DNA of 64,000 bases from an uncultured Acetobacteraceae bacterium (lineage in GTDB: Bacteria > Pseudomonadota > Alphaproteobacteria > Acetobacterales > Acetobacteraceae): the NCBI GenBank assembly GCA_943912335.1, contig CALTUD010000006.1:58430-122429 (forward strand), in the 5' to 3' direction. Of the stretch, positions 7,845 to 17,173 are shown in pieces. Both the position numbers and the translations under genes were made by a program. The notes under the pieces were generated by a model. That model was not told the origin of the DNA, made no database searches, and saw nothing but the letters and a program-made list of their open reading frames with translations. The stretch's first letter is position 1, and each line of letters begins with the position of its first letter.

Positions 7845-9779
7845 TCACGCGGTCTCGCGCTTCAGATCGGGCGGCATGGCCTCGGCTGCAAGGGCCGAAA
7901 CCGCCTCGTCGAGCGAGAGGATCGTCTGGTCGGTGCTGCCCAGACGGCGCATCGCCACGGTGCGGGCTTCGGCCTCCTTGCGGCCCACCACCAGGATCAC
8001 CGGGACGCGGGCCAGCGAATGGGTGCGGATCTTGGCGTTGATCTTCTCGTTCGCGACATCCGCCTGCGCCACAAGACCAGCGCGCTTGAGGGCATCCGCC
8101 ACCTCGACGGCGTAGGGCTCCGCATCGCTGACAATGGAGGCCACCACCACCTGCACCGGCGCCAGCCAGAGCGGGAAGCGGCCGGCGAACTGCTCGATCA
8201 GGATGCCCAGGAAGCGCTCGAACGAGCCCAGGATCGCACGGTGCAGCATCACCGGCCGGTGGCGGCCGCTATCCTCGCCGATGAAGGACGCGTCGAGACG
8301 GTCCGGCAGCACGTAATCGACCTGCAGGGTGCCGCACTGCCAGTCGCGGCCGATCGCGTCGCGCAGAACGAATTCGAGCTTGGGACCGTAGAAGGCGCCC
8401 TCGCCCGGATTGTGTTCGTACTCGACGCCGGCCAGCACGCAGGCTTCCTTGAGCGCCGCTTCGGCGCGGTCCCAGCTCGCATCGTCGCCGGCGCGGTTCT
8501 CGGGGCGGTCGGCGAACTTCACGCGGAAGCTCTCGAAGCCGAGATCGCGATACACCTCCGCCAGCATCGCCACGAAGCGGGCCGTTTCCGGCGCCACCTG
8601 CTCCTCGGTGCAGAAGATATGCGCGTCGTCCTGGGTGAAGCTGCGCACGCGCATGATGCCGTGCAGCGCACCGGACGGTTCGTAGCGATGGCAGGCGCCG
8701 AACTCGGCCATGCGCAGCGGCAGTTCGCGATAGGAGCGCAGCCCGTGGCGGAAGATCTGCACATGGCACGGGCAGTTCATCGGCTTCAGGGCGAGGGTCT
8801 TGTCCTCGTCCTCCACCGTGGCAATGAACATGTGCTCGCGATAATTCTCCCAGTGCCCGCTCTGCTCCCACAGCACGCGGTCCACGAGCTGCGGCGTGCG
8901 CACCTCCTGATAGTCCGCGCGGGTCTGCATGCGGCGCATGTAGTCCTGAAGCACCGTGTAGAGACGCCAGCCTTTCGGATGCCAGAAGATCGAGCCTGTG
9001 GCCTCTTCCTGGATATGGAACAGGTCCATCTCGCGGCCGATGCGGCGATGGTCGCGCTTCTCGGCTTCCTCGAGCTGCAGCAGATGCGCATCCAGCTCCT
9101 TCTGGTCGCGCCAAGCGGTGCCGTAGATGCGGGTCAGCATCGGGTTGCGATGATCGCCGCGCCAATAGGCGCCGGCCACCTTCATGAGCTTGAACGCCGT
9201 GCCGGCATCGCCGGTGCCGCGCATATGCGGGCCGCGGCACAGATCGAGCCAGTCGCCCTGGCGATAGATCGAGATGGTCTCGCTTTCCGGCAGATCGCGG
9301 ATCAGCTCTGCCTTGAAGCGCTCGCCCTTGTTCTCGAAGAAGGCGATCGCCTCCTCGCGCGGCCATTCCTCACGCTGGAACGGCGCGTTGGCGGCGACGA
9401 TCTCGCGCATGCGCGCCTCGATCGCGGCGAAATCGTCCGGGGTGAACGGCTCGTTGCGGCTGAAATCGTAATAGAAACCGTTCTCGATCGCCGGCCCGAT
9501 CGTCACCTGCGTACCGGGATAAAGCCCCTGCACCGCCTCGGCGAGAACATGCGCGATGTCGTGGCGGATCATGCCGAGCGCCGCATCGTCCTTGCGGGTG
9601 ATGAAACGCAGGGCGGCATCGTCGCGGATCTCGCGCGACAGATCGGCGAGAACGCCGTCCAGTTCCATGGCGAGAGCGGCCTTGGCGAGACCCGGTCCGA
9701 TGGACGCGGCCACCGCCGTGCCGGTCACCGGGCCGTCGAAGCGGCGAACGGTTCCGTCGGGCAGGGTGATGGCAGGCAT
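7845..9779 (-). CDS. thrS: threonine--tRNA ligase
   Basis: Class II threonyl-tRNA synthetase, 644 residues, normal for bacteria. Domains in order: N-terminal TGS domain (ITLPDGTVRRFDGP at residue 4), the editing domain (HDIAHVLAEAVQGLYPG near residue 75), the catalytic core (PMNCPCHVQIFRHGLRSYRE, with the zinc-ligand Cys; GAFYGPKLEF), and the anticodon-binding C-terminus (PLWLAPVQVVVASI). ATG 9779 is preceded by GGAG at a spacing of eight. infC follows after about 80 bases, the classical thrS-infC linkage. No leader peptide or RNA regulator is visible in the roughly 100 bases upstream. Confidence 0.97.
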   Translation of the reverse strand: MPAITLPDGTVRRFDGPVTGTAVAASIGPGLAKAALAMELDGVLADLSREIRDDAALRFITRKDDAALGMIRHDIAHVLAEAVQGLYPGTQVTIGPAIENGFYYDFSRNEPFTPDDFAAIEARMREIVAANAPFQREEWPREEAIAFFENKGERFKAELIRDLPESETISIYRQGDWLDLCRGPHMRGTGDAGTAFKLMKVAGAYWRGDHRNPMLTRIYGTAWRDQKELDAHLLQLEEAEKRDHRRIGREMDLFHIQEEATGSIFWHPKGWRLYTVLQDYMRRMQTRADYQEVRTPQLVDRVLWEQSGHWENYREHMFIATVEDEDKTLALKPMNCPCHVQIFRHGLRSYRELPLRMAEFGACHRYEPSGALHGIMRVRSFTQDDAHIFCTEEQVAPETARFVAMLAEVYRDLGFESFRVKFADRPENRAGDDASWDRAEAALKEACVLAGVEYEHNPGEGAFYGPKLEFVLRDAIGRDWQCGTLQVDYVLPDRLDASFIGEDSGRHRPVMLHRAILGSFERFLGILIEQFAGRFPLWLAPVQVVVASIVSDAEPYAVEVADALKRAGLVAQADVANEKINAKIRTHSLARVPVILVVGRKEAEARTVAMRRLGSTDQTILSLDEAVSALAAEAMPPDLKRETA

Positions 9780-9881
9780 GGAGGACGCTCCGAGATTCGG
9801 GAAAGTGTGTTCCTATGGAGGCAGGGCGACGCAGCCGCAAGCCTCGGTCCCGTCAGGGCACGGCAACGCCCAGCCGATGGC

Positions 9882-10886
9882 TCAGGCCGTCGCGGCCTTC
9901 GGGCCGGATGCAGCAAAGCGGTCCGGCGACGGCAAAAGCCCCAGCAGGGGATCGAGTGCCGCCACCACGTCCGCGACCGGCAGATCGGCCAGGGTCTCGC
10001 GGCGCAGAACCGCGCAACGGCCTGGCACCGGTCCGACCGGAGCGGTCAACGCCGGATCGCTGTCGGCGGAAAACAGCGTGAGCGTGGCGCAGCCCATGGC
10101 GGCGGCCATATGCATCGGACCGGTATCGTTGCCCACCGCCAGAACCGCCCGGCCGCATAGGCCACCGAGCTCGAGCAGGCTGGTGGCGCCGCACAGATCG
10201 ACTGCTTCCGGACAGACCGCCCGGATCGCATCGGCCAGAATCCGGTCGGCGGCGCTGCCCACCACCACGGGGCGCAAACCGCGCGCGTGCAGAAAGGCGG
10301 CCACCGCACCGAACCGCTCCGTTGGCCAGCGCTTGCGCGGGCGATGCGGCGCCGCACCCGGCACGATCAGGGCCATCTGGCCGCCCGGCGCGGGGCCGAA
10401 GGCGGACAGCCAGGACAGATCGGCATCGGGAACGGCGGCGATCCCGGCCTGACACAACTGCCCGGCCTGACGGATGCGGGTATGGAGGCTGTTGCGGTTC
10501 GGGTCGGCATCGGGATGCGACGCACCGCGCGCGATGCCGGACCACGGGGGCGCACCGGCGAGGCGATGATAGCGCGACGAGCGGCCGGAGGTCTGAAGAT
10601 CGTAGACGAAATCGAAGCCGCGCAGCTGCGCCCGCAGACGACGCAGGCCGGCGAGGTTCCAGAACGAAGGACGCTCATCCACCGATACACCGTCGAACCA
10701 GGGGCTCGCGGCGGCGAGATCGCGAAACGCAGCGGTGGTGAGCAGGGTGACATGGTCGCCCGCGTGATGCGCACGGATCGCGGCGAACGGTGCGGCGGCC
10801 AGAACGACGTCGCCCAGGGCGCCGAGCTTGATGACCAGGATCCGTCGGCCGCTCCGCTCCGGCGTCTTGTCCGCCTCGGCGGTCAA
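9882..10886 (-). CDS. glycosyltransferase family 9 (heptosyltransferase-like)
   Basis: A 334-residue GT9 protein resembling ADP-heptose:LPS heptosyltransferases, which add heptose to the lipopolysaccharide core at the inner membrane. The family N-terminus RRILVIKLGALGDVVLA and the donor-binding GNDTGPMHMAAAMGCATL motif are both present. Start: a TTG at 10886 overlaps the upstream gene's TGA stop (TTGA), which places the conserved N-terminus 16 residues in; no in-frame ATG gives a better fit. The overlap with the upstream GT4 gene implies coupled translation, and the pair probably acts on the same envelope glycan. The acceptor sugar is unknown. Confidence 0.85.
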   Translation of the reverse strand: MTAEADKTPERSGRRILVIKLGALGDVVLAAAPFAAIRAHHAGDHVTLLTTAAFRDLAAASPWFDGVSVDERPSFWNLAGLRRLRAQLRGFDFVYDLQTSGRSSRYHRLAGAPPWSGIARGASHPDADPNRNSLHTRIRQAGQLCQAGIAAVPDADLSWLSAFGPAPGGQMALIVPGAAPHRPRKRWPTERFGAVAAFLHARGLRPVVVGSAADRILADAIRAVCPEAVDLCGATSLLELGGLCGRAVLAVGNDTGPMHMAAAMGCATLTLFSADSDPALTAPVGPVPGRCAVLRRETLADLPVADVVAALDPLLGLLPSPDRFAASGPKAATA

Positions 10887-12058
10887 ACGCCGCCGCCCAG
10901 GAGCTCGGCATACACGGCCAGCGTCGCCTCCTGCATGCGCCGAGCGGTGAAGCGGTCGAGCACGGACTGACGTGCGGCGGCGCCGATGACCGAACGGGCG
11001 GTCTCGTCCAGCGCCAGGGCATGCTCGATCGCGTTGGCCAGAGCCCCGGAATCGTCGGGCGGCACGTGGAAGCCGGACACGCCGTTCTCCACCGTTTCCA
11101 GGGCGGCGCCATGCGCGGCGGCGAGGACGATGCGCTCCATCGCCTGCGCCTCGACGATGGTGCGACCGAACGGTTCGGGCTTGAGCGACGGGATCACCAC
11201 CAGATCGGCGAGCGCGAACGCGGCCGGCATGTCGCTGCAACTGCCGGCGAAGCGCAGGCGGGAGGTCAGCCCGAGACGCGCCGCCTCCTGCACGAGGCTG
11301 GCGCCGAATTTGTCGCGGCCGGTGCCAGACGGCCCGACCATGATGCAGACCCAATCCGGCACATCGTGCAGCTTCGACAGAGCCTGCAGAAGCAGCGCCT
11401 GCCCCTTCCAGGCGGTGAGACGCCCGGGCAGCATGATCACACGAGCCCCGTCCGGCAGCTCCCAGCTTTTGGCGAGCGCATGGATACGGTCGCCGCGTAC
11501 GGTGGCGGGGTCGAAGGAGGCCGTGTCGGCGCCGCGCGGGATCACGCGCAGGCGGTCGGAACCGACGCGATACTGGCCGGCGATCCGGTCCGCGACGAAC
11601 TGGCTGATGGCGATGACCCGATCGCCCGCGGCCATCACCGCATTGTAGCGGCGCTTGAAGGGGAAGTTCTCCGAATAAACACCGTGCCAGGTGGTCACGA
11701 ACGGCACGCCGGTCCTGCGCGCCGCGAACCGCGCCGACCAGGCCGGCGCGCGAGAGCGGGCATGCACCAGATCGACCCGGTAGCGGCGGATCAGCGTCGC
11801 CAGCTTGGCTGCGTTCAACAGGATAGCCAGCGGGTCCTTGGTCATCAGACCGAGTTTGATATGGATGCCGCCCGCCCGCTCAAGCTGCGGCACCAGCCGG
11901 CCGCCCGCGCTGGCGACAAGAGCGGTTCCGCCGGCCGCCACGATCGCCCGCGCCATCTCGATGGTGCCGCGCTCGACGCCGCCGGTCTGCAAAGACGGCA
12001 GAACCTGCAGGATCACGGGTTTCTGGTGCTGAATCGGCAAGGCGGATCGGAGCGGCAT
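10883..12058 (-). CDS. glycosyltransferase family 4 protein
   Basis: A 391-residue GT-B fold glycosyltransferase. The N-terminal acceptor domain starts ILQVLPSLQTGGVERGTIEM, with the family GGVER motif; the donor domain has VIMLPGRLTAWKGQALLL and PSLKPEPFGRTIVEAQAM, where the EPFG..E motif contacts the nucleotide sugar. ATG 12058 is chosen; a GTG six codons upstream (12076) is an equally possible start because neither has a strong ribosome-binding site. Its stop overlaps the TTG start of the GT9 gene by four bases, so the two form an operon, probably for lipopolysaccharide core or another surface glycan. Confidence 0.85.
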   Translation of the reverse strand: MPLRSALPIQHQKPVILQVLPSLQTGGVERGTIEMARAIVAAGGTALVASAGGRLVPQLERAGGIHIKLGLMTKDPLAILLNAAKLATLIRRYRVDLVHARSRAPAWSARFAARRTGVPFVTTWHGVYSENFPFKRRYNAVMAAGDRVIAISQFVADRIAGQYRVGSDRLRVIPRGADTASFDPATVRGDRIHALAKSWELPDGARVIMLPGRLTAWKGQALLLQALSKLHDVPDWVCIMVGPSGTGRDKFGASLVQEAARLGLTSRLRFAGSCSDMPAAFALADLVVIPSLKPEPFGRTIVEAQAMERIVLAAAHGAALETVENGVSGFHVPPDDSGALANAIEHALALDETARSVIGAAARQSVLDRFTARRMQEATLAVYAELLGGGV

Positions 12059-12149
12059 AGAGTTCGGCTCTAGCACGCCGTTTTTGCGGCGGCGACAGAG
12101 GAGCCGGCGGCAGCTGTCCGGCCGGGTGAGATCCGCCTACCCTCCCGGC

Positions 12150-12902
12150 ATGAGCCAAGAAACCCTGCACACCGTCACGCGTGACGGCAACGATCTCGCC
12201 GCCCTTCACAGACCGGGAAACGGGCCTACGCTGGTGTTCCTGCCGGGCCTGCGCAGCGACATGACGGGCGACAAGGCGACCGCCCTGGCCGACTATGGCG
12301 CCGAACGCGGTCTCACCACGCTCCGTCTTGACTATTCCGGCCACGGCCGAAGCGGCGGCCGTTTCGAAGACGGCAGCATCGCCCGCTGGCGGGACGATGC
12401 CATCGCCATCATCGACGCTCTGGCACCCGGGCCCATTCTGCTGGTCGGCTCCTCCATGGGAGGATGGATCGGCCTTCTGGTCGCGAACGCACTCGCCGAA
12501 CGCGTGCGGGGATTCGTCGGCATCGCCGCAGCGCCGGATTTCACCCGCCAGATGGCGGCATCGCTGTCCGCCGAGCAGTCGGAAGCCTTGTCCGGCGGCG
12601 AAACGATCTTTCTTCCCGCCATTCCGGATCCGTTGCCGCTGACGTCGCGCGCGCTGGCCGAAGGGGAAACCTGTTGCATCATGGACGAACCGATCTCCAT
12701 CGATTGCCCTGTCAGGCTGCTGCACGGACAACGGGACGACGTGGTGCCCTGGCACACGGCGCTCGATATCGCAGACAAGATCACCGGGGCCGATTGCCGG
12801 ACGATTCTCGTAAAGGACGGCGATCACCGTTTGTCGCGCCCGCAGGACATCGCCCTGCTGCGCGACACGGTGGCGTCGCTTCTGACGAGGGCGGAGGGAT
12901 AG
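12150..12902 (+). CDS. alpha/beta hydrolase
   Basis: A 250-residue serine hydrolase of the alpha/beta fold. The nucleophile elbow GSSMGG puts Ser at residue 102; the acid is probably the Asp in LHGQRDDVVP near residue 195 and the base the His in DGDHRLSRP near residue 228. LPGLRSDMTGDK near residue 31 contributes the oxyanion loop. This layout is like small cytosolic esterases and depalmitoylase-like ABHD proteins. ATG 12150 gives the expected N-terminus (MSQETLHTV). It stands alone between divergent and convergent neighbours; the substrate is unknown. Confidence 0.8.
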   Translation: MSQETLHTVTRDGNDLAALHRPGNGPTLVFLPGLRSDMTGDKATALADYGAERGLTTLRLDYSGHGRSGGRFEDGSIARWRDDAIAIIDALAPGPILLVGSSMGGWIGLLVANALAERVRGFVGIAAAPDFTRQMAASLSAEQSEALSGGETIFLPAIPDPLPLTSRALAEGETCCIMDEPISIDCPVRLLHGQRDDVVPWHTALDIADKITGADCRTILVKDGDHRLSRPQDIALLRDTVASLLTRAEG

Positions 12903-12929
12903 GTCGCCCTTCCCTCCGCCCCGGCGGGA

Positions 12930-15900
12930 TCAGGTGAAGCTGATCCCGGAATGGTTGCCATCGGTATAGTTGTGGAACGTGGCGTGGGCGCCGTCGGCGA
13001 ACCCGACCACAAGGCTGCCGCCTTGGATCGCGCTGCCGACGACGTTGGACAGCTGAACCGTCGCGCGCGACGGATCGTAGCCTGTCACGTCCAGATCGCC
13101 GCTGATCCGCCCGTTGAACGACAGAACCGATTGCACCGCCGCGGACAGATCCACCGTCGCCGTTCCGCTACCACCGGTGATGGTGGTGTTGCTGCCGGCA
13201 TGGATCTCCGCAGCGCCTGCCCCGAGAACCAGCGTGGCGGGATTGCTGCCCCCGAGGAAGCGCAGCGACGCGGAGGCGTTCTGGCCCATGGTGATCGACT
13301 GGGCACCGGTTGCGGAACCGCTGTCGGACACGGTCAACGTGCCGCCGCCGGACATCGCGATCGTCTGCTGCGCCGCACCGCCCTCCACGACGTTGTTGCC
13401 GCCGGACAGGGACAGATTGGCCGCCTTGGCACCGCCCTCGTAAGTGAACGTGCCGCTATTGCCGAACGACATGACGGTCGTCGTGCCGCCACTGCTCGAA
13501 CCCGCACCGTGGATCGTGGTGGCGGAAGCACCGGTCAGAAGCACGGTATCGTTGCCGCCGCCTTCGAACAGATCAAGCGCGGCGGTGCCGGTCCAGACCG
13601 TGTTGCCGCCCGTGCTGTCGATCGTCACGGCACCGGTCTGTTCCGCACCGTTCAGCACGACCGTGCTGTTGCCGCCGGTGAAATGCATGTTGGCGCCGCC
13701 GCCGAAGATCGTCGATGTCGCGACACCGTCGGTCTTGATCGTCTGCAGCTCCGACGCATCGCCCCACACGTCGAACTCGGCACTGTCGGCTCCGGTCCCG
13801 CCATGGAGGGTGACCGTGGACGACGTGTTGTACATGTCACCCATGATGAAGCGGGTATGGCCACCGGCGGTGCAATCCACCGCACCCGTCCCGACCCATA
13901 CGGCGGTATTGCCAAGGCTTTGCAGCGTCAGCGCACCGTTCTGATGCGGCCCGTTCAGAACCACCACGGTGTTTGCCGCACGCAGCGACAGAGCCGAATC
14001 TCCGCCGAACACCACGATCCCGGTGTTCTGGTTATGACTGAGATCGATCTGCGCCGTCAGGTTCGGGTCGCCATCGACATAGAACGCTCGGGCCGTGATG
14101 TCCGAAGACGTGTCGCTGCCGTAGCCCGCACTCGCCAACGTGACAGTCTGGGTGAACGGGACAGCGGACAGAACCGTCGTGCCGCCCTGATTGCTGAGTG
14201 CCAGCGTCAGCGCAACCTGGGATCCTGCCGACTGGGCAGGCATGCGCATGCTCAGCTGAGCCAGCGCGGACTGAACGGACGTGGCCGAGCCGCTTATCGT
14301 GACGCTGGCACCGTCGCCGGACTGCATCGTGCCTGCCGAGAAAGACGTCGTATCGAACAGGCCGGCGACGGAACTGGTCACCGTCGCATAGACCGTATCG
14401 CCGATGTTCGGATCGGCGATAACGGCCTGGGGAAACGGCATGAAGGACTTGCCTTCGGCTGCGTGCGCCGTCGCCGCGATGCCCGTCACCGCGTCGGCGA
14501 TCAGTGGAGCGCCCGTAACGGCGATGCCGGTCGAGAACGTTGCCGAGCCGGCATAGGCGGAAACGCGCAGCGTCGCCGTTTCCTGCGCGACGGTTCCGCT
14601 CTTCACGGTCGCCGTGTTCAACCTGAGCAGACGGAGCGCCGACGCCACATCGACGGCGTTGCCGCTCACCTGCAAGCCTGAGCCGTCGCTCGAGAACGAG
14701 TAGCTGATCGCGCCGTTGCCGGACTCGGCAGCCGCGAAACCCTGCTGATCGAACCCGGCGATGCCCGGATCCGACAACGAGATATTGGCGGTGACCGGCG
14801 TGGTCGGTCCGACGAGCGACAGATCGGCGTAAAGGGCCGCGGATGCTCCGCTCAGCGAGACGGTCGTATTGCCCGAAACCGTCGGTGCGGATCCGGATGA
14901 ATTGATGGTCAGATGCTCGATCGAGGATGCCGTCCCGTTTGCGGCGGTGGTGACGTTCACCTGGATCGCGGCGTCCATCGAGCCACTGCCGGGATTGGTG
15001 GCGACGAAATGCAGCGCCCGCACATCGGACTCCACGAGGCCGGCCTGGCCCGTCAGCACCACCGTGCTTCCATCCGCACTCAACTGGCTCGTCACGCCGC
15101 CGGCCGATCCGATCGGCAAGGCCGAGATATCGAACCTGCCCTTGGACGGGTCGGTCAGCGTCAGCGTCGCCGTGACCACGGTCTGCGCCAGGTTCTGAAC
15201 CGAGATCGATTCGAACGGTGCGGAATTGGAACCGCCGCTCAGGAAAATCGGCGACGCGTTCTGCGAGACGGACACCGCGGAATGCGTACCGGCGATCGCC
15301 AATGTCGCCGTACCGCTCGTGGTCGTTCCGTTGACCACGTCGCGCGCGGAGACGGTGAACGTTTCCGTGCTGGTGGTGCCGAGATACCGGGCTGCGGGCG
15401 AGAAACGCAGAGCTTGCAAGCCCGTGCTGACTGCGGACGCGCTGCCGTTCAGCGTGACCGATCCGTCCTGATTGGTCGTCACCGTGACGCCGGACAACCT
15501 GCCGGTATCGAACGTCCCGAGCGTTCGATCGCTCATCGACACGTTCACGCTCACGCCGTCATTCGCCGCCGACACGACGACCGACGTCGGCAGAAAGGCG
15601 GTCGCGATGGTGTCCGACACGGTCGACCCGTTCGCGACGTTCTTCAACGCCACGGCGACTCCCTGATTGTCGACCAGGCTGCTGAAGATCGACCGGTCAG
15701 AGGTCACGCCGCCAGCCGTGTTGGACATCACGACCGTCAGATGCGCCGTCAGCGTCTGCCCCGCCGGGAGGGCGTTCGCATCGAACCGAAGCGCCCGCAA
15801 CGCCGTCTGCACGGTCGCCACGCTGCCGGAAATCATCACCAGCGTTCCGCTCGGCGCGACGAAACTTCCGGGCGGAAGCGCGCTGGCGTCCAGCGCGCCG

Positions 15901-16097
15901 GCAGGCAGATTGTCGTTCAAAACATAGCAGGTCACGACATCATCGGCACCGTTCGTGCCGGAGATCGCGGCCTGGGCGAACGGCGTCACCACCGTCCCGC
16001 TCGTACTTGTCTGGGCGGCCAGGCCGGACAAGATATCCTGGTTGGGACCGCTGGTCATTGCGTGCGTCTCCGACTTTCGGTTCGGCATGAAAGGCAT
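12930..16097 (-). CDS. large repeat surface protein with cadherin-like domains
   Basis: A 1055-residue protein, low in Cys and very rich in Ser, Thr, Gly and Ala. Residues about 15-660 hold five tandem domains of roughly 128 residues, each ending with an SG.A..V...L..L.F motif (at about residues 90, 218, 350, 478 and 602). Residues about 690-980 form short Gly/Asn-rich repeats such as STVVLNGAEQTGAVTIDSTG, suggestive of a beta-solenoid. No N-terminal signal peptide is seen, so secretion by a type I or similar pathway is inferred. Start: ATG 16097 (AGGA upstream) or ATG 16058 (GGAG upstream). It resembles large bacterial adhesins and calcium-binding surface proteins; the ligand is unknown. Confidence 0.7.
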   Translation of the reverse strand: MPFMPNRKSETHAMTSGPNQDILSGLAAQTSTSGTVVTPFAQAAISGTNGADDVVTCYVLNDNLPAGALDASALPPGSFVAPSGTLVMISGSVATVQTALRALRFDANALPAGQTLTAHLTVVMSNTAGGVTSDRSIFSSLVDNQGVAVALKNVANGSTVSDTIATAFLPTSVVVSAANDGVSVNVSMSDRTLGTFDTGRLSGVTVTTNQDGSVTLNGSASAVSTGLQALRFSPAARYLGTTSTETFTVSARDVVNGTTTSGTATLAIAGTHSAVSVSQNASPIFLSGGSNSAPFESISVQNLAQTVVTATLTLTDPSKGRFDISALPIGSAGGVTSQLSADGSTVVLTGQAGLVESDVRALHFVATNPGSGSMDAAIQVNVTTAANGTASSIEHLTINSSGSAPTVSGNTTVSLSGASAALYADLSLVGPTTPVTANISLSDPGIAGFDQQGFAAAESGNGAISYSFSSDGSGLQVSGNAVDVASALRLLRLNTATVKSGTVAQETATLRVSAYAGSATFSTGIAVTGAPLIADAVTGIAATAHAAEGKSFMPFPQAVIADPNIGDTVYATVTSSVAGLFDTTSFSAGTMQSGDGASVTISGSATSVQSALAQLSMRMPAQSAGSQVALTLALSNQGGTTVLSAVPFTQTVTLASAGYGSDTSSDITARAFYVDGDPNLTAQIDLSHNQNTGIVVFGGDSALSLRAANTVVVLNGPHQNGALTLQSLGNTAVWVGTGAVDCTAGGHTRFIMGDMYNTSSTVTLHGGTGADSAEFDVWGDASELQTIKTDGVATSTIFGGGANMHFTGGNSTVVLNGAEQTGAVTIDSTGGNTVWTGTAALDLFEGGGNDTVLLTGASATTIHGAGSSSGGTTTVMSFGNSGTFTYEGGAKAANLSLSGGNNVVEGGAAQQTIAMSGGGTLTVSDSGSATGAQSITMGQNASASLRFLGGSNPATLVLGAGAAEIHAGSNTTITGGSGTATVDLSAAVQSVLSFNGRISGDLDVTGYDPSRATVQLSNVVGSAIQGGSLVVGFADGAHATFHNYTDGNHSGISFT

Positions 16098-16202
16098 GCC
16101 GTGTCCTGTGTTCGGAGCGAACCTAGAAGCCGGATCGCAAATAAAACGTTAACAGGATTCTGTGCGACCTATCCCGTCCAGCATTTTCGCCGGTCGTCAC
16201 GG

Positions 16203-17072
16203 TCACGACCGAGTGAGCAATTTCTCTTCCAGGAGAGTCGCCGCAAGTCCTTCCTTGTAGCTCGGATAGCGCCATTGTCGTTTGAGCGCGACCTGGGTCG
16301 CCCGGCCGGAGACCTTGCGATGCTCGGACCAGAAACTCCGTCCCATCGGGCTCATCGTCTCCAACGCGTCCTCCAGCGGCACTTCGGGCGGCGCGGCGAC
16401 GCCGAGCAGCGACGCTGCGTAGGCGATCACGTCTGCGCTCTCCGCCGGCACGTCGTCCACGAGATTGCAGATCCGATGGCCCGGTCCCTCCCCCATCGCC
16501 GCCAGCGTGGCGCCGGCGATGTCGTCACGATGGATCCGTCCGAACTCGTGCCCGGGCGCTACGATCCGCCGGCTCGTCCCGTTGCGCAGAGCGTCGAACA
16601 CGCTGCGCCCAGGCCCATAGATGCCGGCCAGACGCAACAGATCCATGCGGGCGCCGAGCCGCGCGGCGAGAGCCGACCAGGCCGACTCGGCCACGACGCG
16701 GCGTTGGCCGCGCGCTGTGCCGGGCGCCGGTGCGGTCGTCTCGTCCACCCAATCCCCGTTCCGGTCGCCATAGACGCCGGTGGTGGAGAAATAGCCGATC
16801 CAGTCGGGCGCGCAGGCCTCCGGCGCCTCGCCGAGCAGGTCGAGGAACGGATCGCCCCCTTCTCCGGGCGGCGCGCCGGCCAGCCAATGCGTCGCCGAGG
16901 GGAGCACCGTCGCCGCCTGTTCCGGTCGGATGACGGAGACCCCGCGAGGAACCGGCCTTGCGAGATCGCGCGTCGTCGCGGTCACGGCGTATCCGTCCGC
17001 GACAGCGTGTTGCGCCACCGTTGTCGCGGTATAGCCGAGCCCCAGGATCAGCAGATGGCCGGAGCGCCTCAA
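16203..17072 (-). CDS. NAD-dependent epimerase/dehydratase family protein
   Basis: A 289-residue extended-SDR protein of the kind annotated YeeZ or SDR family oxidoreductase. The N-terminal Rossmann segment reads LLILGLGYTATTVAQHA, and YFSTTGVYGDRNGDW supplies a Ser/Thr-Tyr pair, although the canonical YxxxK is not obvious. Start: the frame is open to 17312, but TTG 17072 has an excellent GGAGGA seven bases upstream and begins two residues before the Rossmann strand; ATG 17117 is the alternative. The substrate is unknown. It diverges from the TPR gene and follows the large surface protein on the same strand after 100 bases. Confidence 0.72.
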   Translation of the reverse strand: MRRSGHLLILGLGYTATTVAQHAVADGYAVTATTRDLARPVPRGVSVIRPEQAATVLPSATHWLAGAPPGEGGDPFLDLLGEAPEACAPDWIGYFSTTGVYGDRNGDWVDETTAPAPGTARGQRRVVAESAWSALAARLGARMDLLRLAGIYGPGRSVFDALRNGTSRRIVAPGHEFGRIHRDDIAGATLAAMGEGPGHRICNLVDDVPAESADVIAYAASLLGVAAPPEVPLEDALETMSPMGRSFWSEHRKVSGRATQVALKRQWRYPSYKEGLAATLLEEKLLTRS

Positions 17073-17173
17073 GACAGGTTCCTCCAGATGGCAAATCGCC
17101 ACGATGCGGCGATCCATTGCCGATCGACTCTTGACCCGACCACCCTCCAGGGAGCCACAGTGCCGGACAAGCC

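Noticed and set aside
7839..10160. Plus-strand open frame of about 770 codons opposite thrS
   Set aside because: Antisense to thrS, which has all class II synthetase motifs; no ribosome-binding site or family match.
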